Assembly: GCA_947652115.1 (NCBI GenBank)
Contig: OX393567.1
Coordinates: 24,266,050-24,330,049 of the forward strand
From: Blastomussa wellsi
Taxonomy: Eukaryota; Cnidaria; Anthozoa; Scleractinia; Plerogyridae
DNA length: 64,000 nt
Direction: 5' to 3'
A program made the position numbers and the translations under genes. The notes below the pieces were generated by a model. That model made no database searches and was not told the DNA's origin. It was given only the letters and a program-made list of their open reading frames with translations. Of the stretch, positions 59,091 to 64,000 are shown in pieces (the stretch's first letter is position 1; each line of letters starts with the position of its first letter).

Positions 59091-62000
59091 AAATATATAT
59101 CCGAGGACGTCTAACTTTCGGTCGAAGCTATATAGATGTTCTTATGCTTATTGACGATTTGAGCCTACACCGTACGTTCTTTTTTTATGTTTTTCTTTTT
59201 AAAAACAAAGTGGTATCAGCAGTAAATTCATTCCTGACGTCCGATATGTAACTGTTCACGGCAGTAATGGCTGATAACAATGCTGGTTCCATAATGGGTT
59301 TGAATAACATTGATAAATTATAATTAATTAGTACATATATTTTCCACTCACTGAGAGGAAACAATAAACCTCGCTTTTTGCCCAAATTTAAGCCTTCCCA
59401 GGGTATTTTCTTAGGATGTTCTAAAATTTTGGCCTTTCTCAGCCTCGAGTTACTTTCTCATGTAACAGGTTCTAAAAGTGTGCACACTGCAAATGCAGGT
59501 CTAATAAAAAGACATAGGCAAGTTTTCAGTTCCCCAGTAAATCGCCGAGTCTTTACTGTGCATTCGTTTAATTATGCAACATTGGTTCTGCAAGATATTG
59601 GGCCAGGTATTCTTAAAATCAGGCATTTTTACATTATTTTCAAATGGGATTTTTTATGTAATGTATCACTCCATTTTTTTAGCAGCTAATTAATTGTGGA
59701 AAACAATTTTCTGATTTCAATATTTTGGAAAGTAAACCTCTGAACTGAACAAGCATTTGATGATTAATCTTTCTTCAGATCTACCTTTATTTTGTACAAT
59801 CTCTTTTATTCAGTTTCGGAGTTTAATCGCAAATGACGTCAAGCTTCAAAAGACTCGAATATTAATAGGGCTATACTGGTTAAAGGGCCGGGCCTAGTCA
59901 CATGGACACTGAATGAATGAAAACATCTTCACACAATTGGCCATTTTCGCATTGCCCATAATACACCTTGTTTACCCCCCAAAATTTTGCATAAGCATTG
60001 TCTTCAGATTCTCTTGGGACGACTGTAATACCCAGGAGAATTGGGAAACAAAGGTTATAATGCAAAATACGAAACCGAGAACAGCATCAATAAATAAACT
60101 GAAAAGAAATGACGAAGAAAATTTTGGGCTAAACATTTCACGAGTTGTCATCTGCGGTGGCGGCTCTTTTGAAATTTGTTTTTGTTAGTTCTGATAAAAA
60201 ATTGCGATAAATAAAGGCAACTAGTTTATGATTTTGTTTCAAGTCCTCTTTTCCTAAACCCTATATTTTTGTTATTACTTTAACGAAATTAAATATGTGT
60301 AAAATGTAAATACTGGGTTCAAATAAAGGTGTTGTTGTGTTTGCACCTCTTAAAATTACATTATGGTGTAAGGAGACATGGGGCAGTAGTCTTGTGATGA
60401 AACACCAAATTTTCAAACTATTTTTAAAAGAAAAGTAGAGTCATCAGTAACGGGAATTTCATCTTTGATCAGGTGCAAAACTAACGATAGCATCTGATGA
60501 TGTTGCTATGACATGCATCGCATATAATCTTCAGATTTTAGTTTTCAACTGTTTTCAGAGCCACCATTTTTGTTTAATACAAAAAATAAAGATCTTTCTT
60601 TCTTATAAGAGCAATGGGCAATCTGATTATTGATATCAATGGAAGGGAACTCAATATAACACGATAGTCTTGAGACCAGGAATGTTAAAAACATGATTCC
60701 CTTTACTTCTGGCGTAAACACTGAGACCGTCGTGCAAAATTCATCTGAGACGAAAAATTTGTGTTAGGAATGTGTTTAAAATAACTCGTGCCTTTTGCAA
60801 CTTTGCAATAAATCTTTTTACGTCCGGTGTACTTTTAATTTATTTTAACCATTTTTATTATCGCATAACAGATTCATTTCAGTATATGATATCCTTTATC
60901 GTAAGTGAATGTTTTACTGTATTGTAAACATGGCATTTTTTCTACGTTCAATAATATTCCCTAAAACGTATTTAGAAAGCCAATAAAGCCATTTTTCCTC
61001 ACCCGCTGATATTTTCTAAATGCGCATCAGTTAGGTAATTTTAATGTTCATAAATGTTAAAGCTAAAAATTAAAGGACATTGTCACGCCATTTTAGCAAT
61101 ACTTTTGGAAGCCAAAACTTGTCTTCGCTAAATAGCAAAACCAAAAATAATGGTTTAGTTTTGTTATTTAAGACTATATTCCTGCATTGAAATCATTTAC
61201 TGATATCTGTTGTTATGGATGGCGAGGATTGAAGTGGATTGCAGAGTGAAAACATTCGCCAACTTTTTCAAATTCTCAAGCCATCTCCTGAAAAAATAGG
61301 AAACTGATATGGCTTGCTCTTCCTGCTAAATTTTCACGAGATCTTCTTCGCAATTCTACAGGAGCATTTTTTGTTCGAGTAAAGTTGCTGAGCAATGATT
61401 TTAGCTCACAATTGGCCTGAACACCCTAAAACCACAGTGACAATTCCCCTTTAGACCTGTGCCCACTTTTCACTAACAGCAGGGTGCACGGTTTTGCTAT
61501 CGAAACAACAATTTAGCGATTTTTTGACCGTAGCTCTGCAGGTAACTGACAATAAGTTTAGAATTTGACGCAGCGGGCAACAAATAGAGGCTGGAGCTGT
61601 TTCCTTGTTAGTAATCGTACTGCGCTACAAGAAAACTACAAACATTGCTAACAAAATAATTCCATACAACCAATCACAATAGAGGTTCTTTAATCACGTG
61701 ATGAACAGGTGCTTGTTGAACGCCACAAAGCAATTGAATAAAAATACAGACGTATTTAATATGTTTTTTCACACAAAATATTATTTTCTTCCCTACTTTT
61801 CGTGCTTGGCCTGCGTACGATTACGATTTGAATTTTTCGTTTTTGTCGTCTATTTTTGCGACCGCAATTTGACGCGCTAAAGGTCAGCCGTTAAATATAG
61901 AATGAGGTCTGCACCTTAACAATAGTACACGTATAAGGTAGGTAAAATAAACTACACTCCAGCTTATTTTGAGCGCCTGTAATTTGCATTTCTATCCTTT

Positions 62001-62875
62001 TCGCCGGGTTTGTTCTAACTAAATTTACCAACTTAGACTTCAAAGCTTGCACTTTTCGCATAAACCATCACCAAATTAAGGCCCATTGTTGTCGATACAG
62101 AATAGAATAAGCCAGTATGTTTTTGTGGTGACCGCATTATAGCAATAGTCGGTCGAGCGCTATAAACGCTTTTTACCGCTTTTAAGCGACAATTGAGGTA
62201 AATTCGGCTATATTTTGATGTCCCCTCTGGGCTAATGAAAGGCGGTTCATTTCATGCTAATTTAGACTTTTCGTTTTTGGTTTGTTTTTCAGGAACCAAT
62301 CCAAGTCTTCAAAACTAATTTTAACCAACGACACTTAATTCGTATTATATGTGATTTGTCTGAACTTTGGTTCTCGTATCGACGGCTTTGGTGTCCATAC
62401 CCGCGAGTGTCGAATAAGCGATCGGAAAACGCATGGACTAAACCGGTCGTATCTAAAGTTTACATTTCACGGAATAAGCGTGGTATCCTAGGCTACACTA
62501 CTGCAAGAGTGCCGCTTACTGGGAAAATATATAGGTCAATACGGCTCTCAAGTTTTCGGCCGGCAAAGATCGATCTTCCCTTATAAACCCGCGAAGTCGA
62601 TATGGCATGTGCATCAGTTGGTATCTAAGCCTCAAGTCTGTTAAATGTCATATTTTAGGCGGCCTGTAAGGATATGAGTGGATTTCAACACCGCAAGTGT
62701 CTAACTAGAAATGCTCAAGGTGAAACTTCAAACACTCAAAATAAAGACAGTCAGCTTCGTGGCCGACGGAGCGCGACCAAATCAACCTTTGTAATCTTGT
62801 GCGTTTAAAATAGTCTGCTTTTCGTCGTCTCACCGAAAACGAATATCCATTGTCAAAGGATTGGGCAGAGGAGTT

Positions 62876-63134
62876 ATGCAAGGAGAAGAGAAACTTAACG
62901 CCGAGCTTACTCGCGAAGATGACGCCGAAAAAATACGAAGCAACCCAAATTTGGTGGAAGATTGCAAACTTAACAGAGGCGCGGGACCTCGATATGAAAA
63001 TGAGATTGAAAACATAGAGGGTAAATACGATGTCTTCCAAGATTTTACGCCTGTAGCCTTCTACTGTCTACATCGCGAAAAACGTCCACGAAGATGGTTT
63101 ATTCACCTAGTTACATGGCCATATCCTTTTAAAG
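62876..63134 (+). CDS. Probable T-type (Cav3-like) voltage-gated calcium channel alpha-1 subunit, first coding exon
   Basis: Starts at ATG 62876 (MQGEEKLNAELTREDDAEK...) and runs 86 codons plus one base to a donor AAAG|GTGTAA at 63134. The first 50 residues are charged and low-complexity, as in a cytoplasmic N-terminus. The end, FTPVAFYCLHREKRPRRWF followed by HLVTWPYPF, resembles the segment before IS1 in Cav3 channels (pattern APVVFxxLxxxxRPRxWCLxxVxxPWF). In that family the next exon would begin transmembrane segment S1. The call rests on about 30 residues. Another four-domain channel (Cav1/2 or NALCN type) is the main alternative. The rest of the gene lies right of the window. Confidence 0.5.
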
Positions 63135-64000
63135 GTGTAAAATAATGACTTTTATATTGTTGCTATTTAGATTTAGGTTCTTTGCATACGTAGGAAAGTT
63201 TTCTTTGTCTTTTTCGAAGACCATGGAATTTATTTTTAAAAGCAAGATCTTCTGGTTCGGTCTTTAATCTGATAAATTAATCTGTTATTACAGATATGCA
63301 TTTTTTTTATTCAGATTTCGAGACTTTTATAGCGTGAATCGAAGTTTCATTTTGAAATATAGGTAGTGTAAAATAACAGCGGTATCGAAAACAATGTAAT
63401 AGTTTTGATTCATGACTATTGCAATATCACTACTTTACTTCTAAAACAAGTAGAGCTCGGTTTAGCATCCTAAGGTTCAAGATGTTTCACTCGGCTTATT
63501 TTATTTTTACGGATTTTCGCAACAATAACTATACTGTCTTGCATAACTTGCCGGATGCTGCTTTTTATTTCACGCAGTTTTAGTGTTGTAGTTATTTCCC
63601 ACCCTGTTTTGCATTGAATTTTTAATACTGCTAAAAGCAGAAAAGGTTTTTTTCCATTCAACTAAACCAGGAGCCGACCATTAATTCATTTTACCCACCC
63701 AAACGGTACTGATATATATGAACTTCAAAACGAGTCAGCCGCCACATGACAAATATTATAAATGAGCAGGTTTTACCCGCACTTTATTGAAAATAAGAAG
63801 AAATACTAAAAAAAATTTAGTCGGTTTTTCCATACAATCCTAGATCACAGGGAAATGAACTGGTAAATTGCCTATTCAAATCAAAATGTTTTTTAATCAA
63901 CTATACTTCTATAGCTTGCGCCATTAATCGCCTCCGATCTCATTTTAGCGTTGACATCGCCATATTCCGGTTATACCGTAATATTTGTGCCCTCGTTTTT
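63135..64000 (+). other. Start of first intron of the channel-like gene
   Basis: AT-rich DNA without exon-like sequence. No acceptor followed by a hydrophobic S1-like frame was seen before the window ends. Confidence 0.4.

Larger units (their letters stand above)
49546..62875. other. Gene-poor interval between CSN1 and the calcium-channel-like gene
   Basis: About 13.3 kb without an exon I can support. ORFs of 60-103 codons occur on both strands (for example 53362-53559 and 59378-59689), but none shows a recognisable motif. Contents identified: TIR repeat 50331-50456, G-run near 55211, dispersed repeat 55946-56120 and a hairpin at 58992-59090. The 5' part of the channel gene (promoter and UTR) should lie in the last kilobase. 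Confidence 0.5.

Overview
The window is animal nuclear DNA, most likely from a cnidarian and probably a stony coral. It is AT-rich, has short exons with GT-AG introns, and is dense in palindromic MITEs, tRNA-derived SINEs and Penelope-like retroelement (PLE) debris of kinds I associate with coral genomes. That taxonomic call rests on recall, not on a search. All three recognised genes lie on the + strand. Layout: (1) 1-5.5 kb holds the 3' end of a MARF1/limkain-b1-like gene with three LOTUS (OST-HTH) domains and a Ser/Pro-rich tail. (2) 6.0-9.36 kb has no recognisable gene. (3) 9.36-36.33 kb is a head-to-tail tandem duplication: copy 1 is about 15.1 kb and copy 2 about 11.8 kb. The copies are nearly identical apart from several large indels, and the unit is gene-free and made of transposable-element fragments. 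(4) 36.6-38.2 kb is the upstream region of the next gene. (5) 38.2-49.4 kb carries COP9 signalosome subunit 1 (GPS1/CSN1), readable across 17 coding exons into a 450-residue protein. (6) 49.5-62.9 kb is a gene-poor interval with dispersed repeats. (7) 62.88-63.13 kb is the first coding exon of a gene continuing to the right, probably a T-type (Cav3-like) voltage-gated calcium channel alpha-1 subunit. The recognised genes are housekeeping or conserved animal genes: MARF1 in mRNA turnover and germline regulation, CSN1 in cullin deneddylation, Cav3 in excitability. They do not form a functional cluster. The most informative part is the tandem duplication, because each copy serves as the empty-site control for the other. 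It exposes a 1,620-bp terminal-inverted-repeat (TIR) transposon with a 6-bp target-site duplication (TSD) and a nested TTAA element in copy 1. It also exposes a pair of identical 93-bp TTAA MITEs separated by a 13-mer, with the same 13-mer standing alone between TTAA sites 5.7 kb away, and a 456-bp element with an 8-bp TSD in copy 2. The right duplication breakpoint falls in the apex spacer of a 504-bp palindromic element, which suggests a hairpin-linked break. Other notable structures are two TIR elements that each carry an antisense tRNA-like segment, hammerhead-like motifs in PLE tails and in a large hairpin, and an inverted SINE pair flanked by one 16-bp TSD. Identities and copy divergence were judged by eye; nothing was computed.
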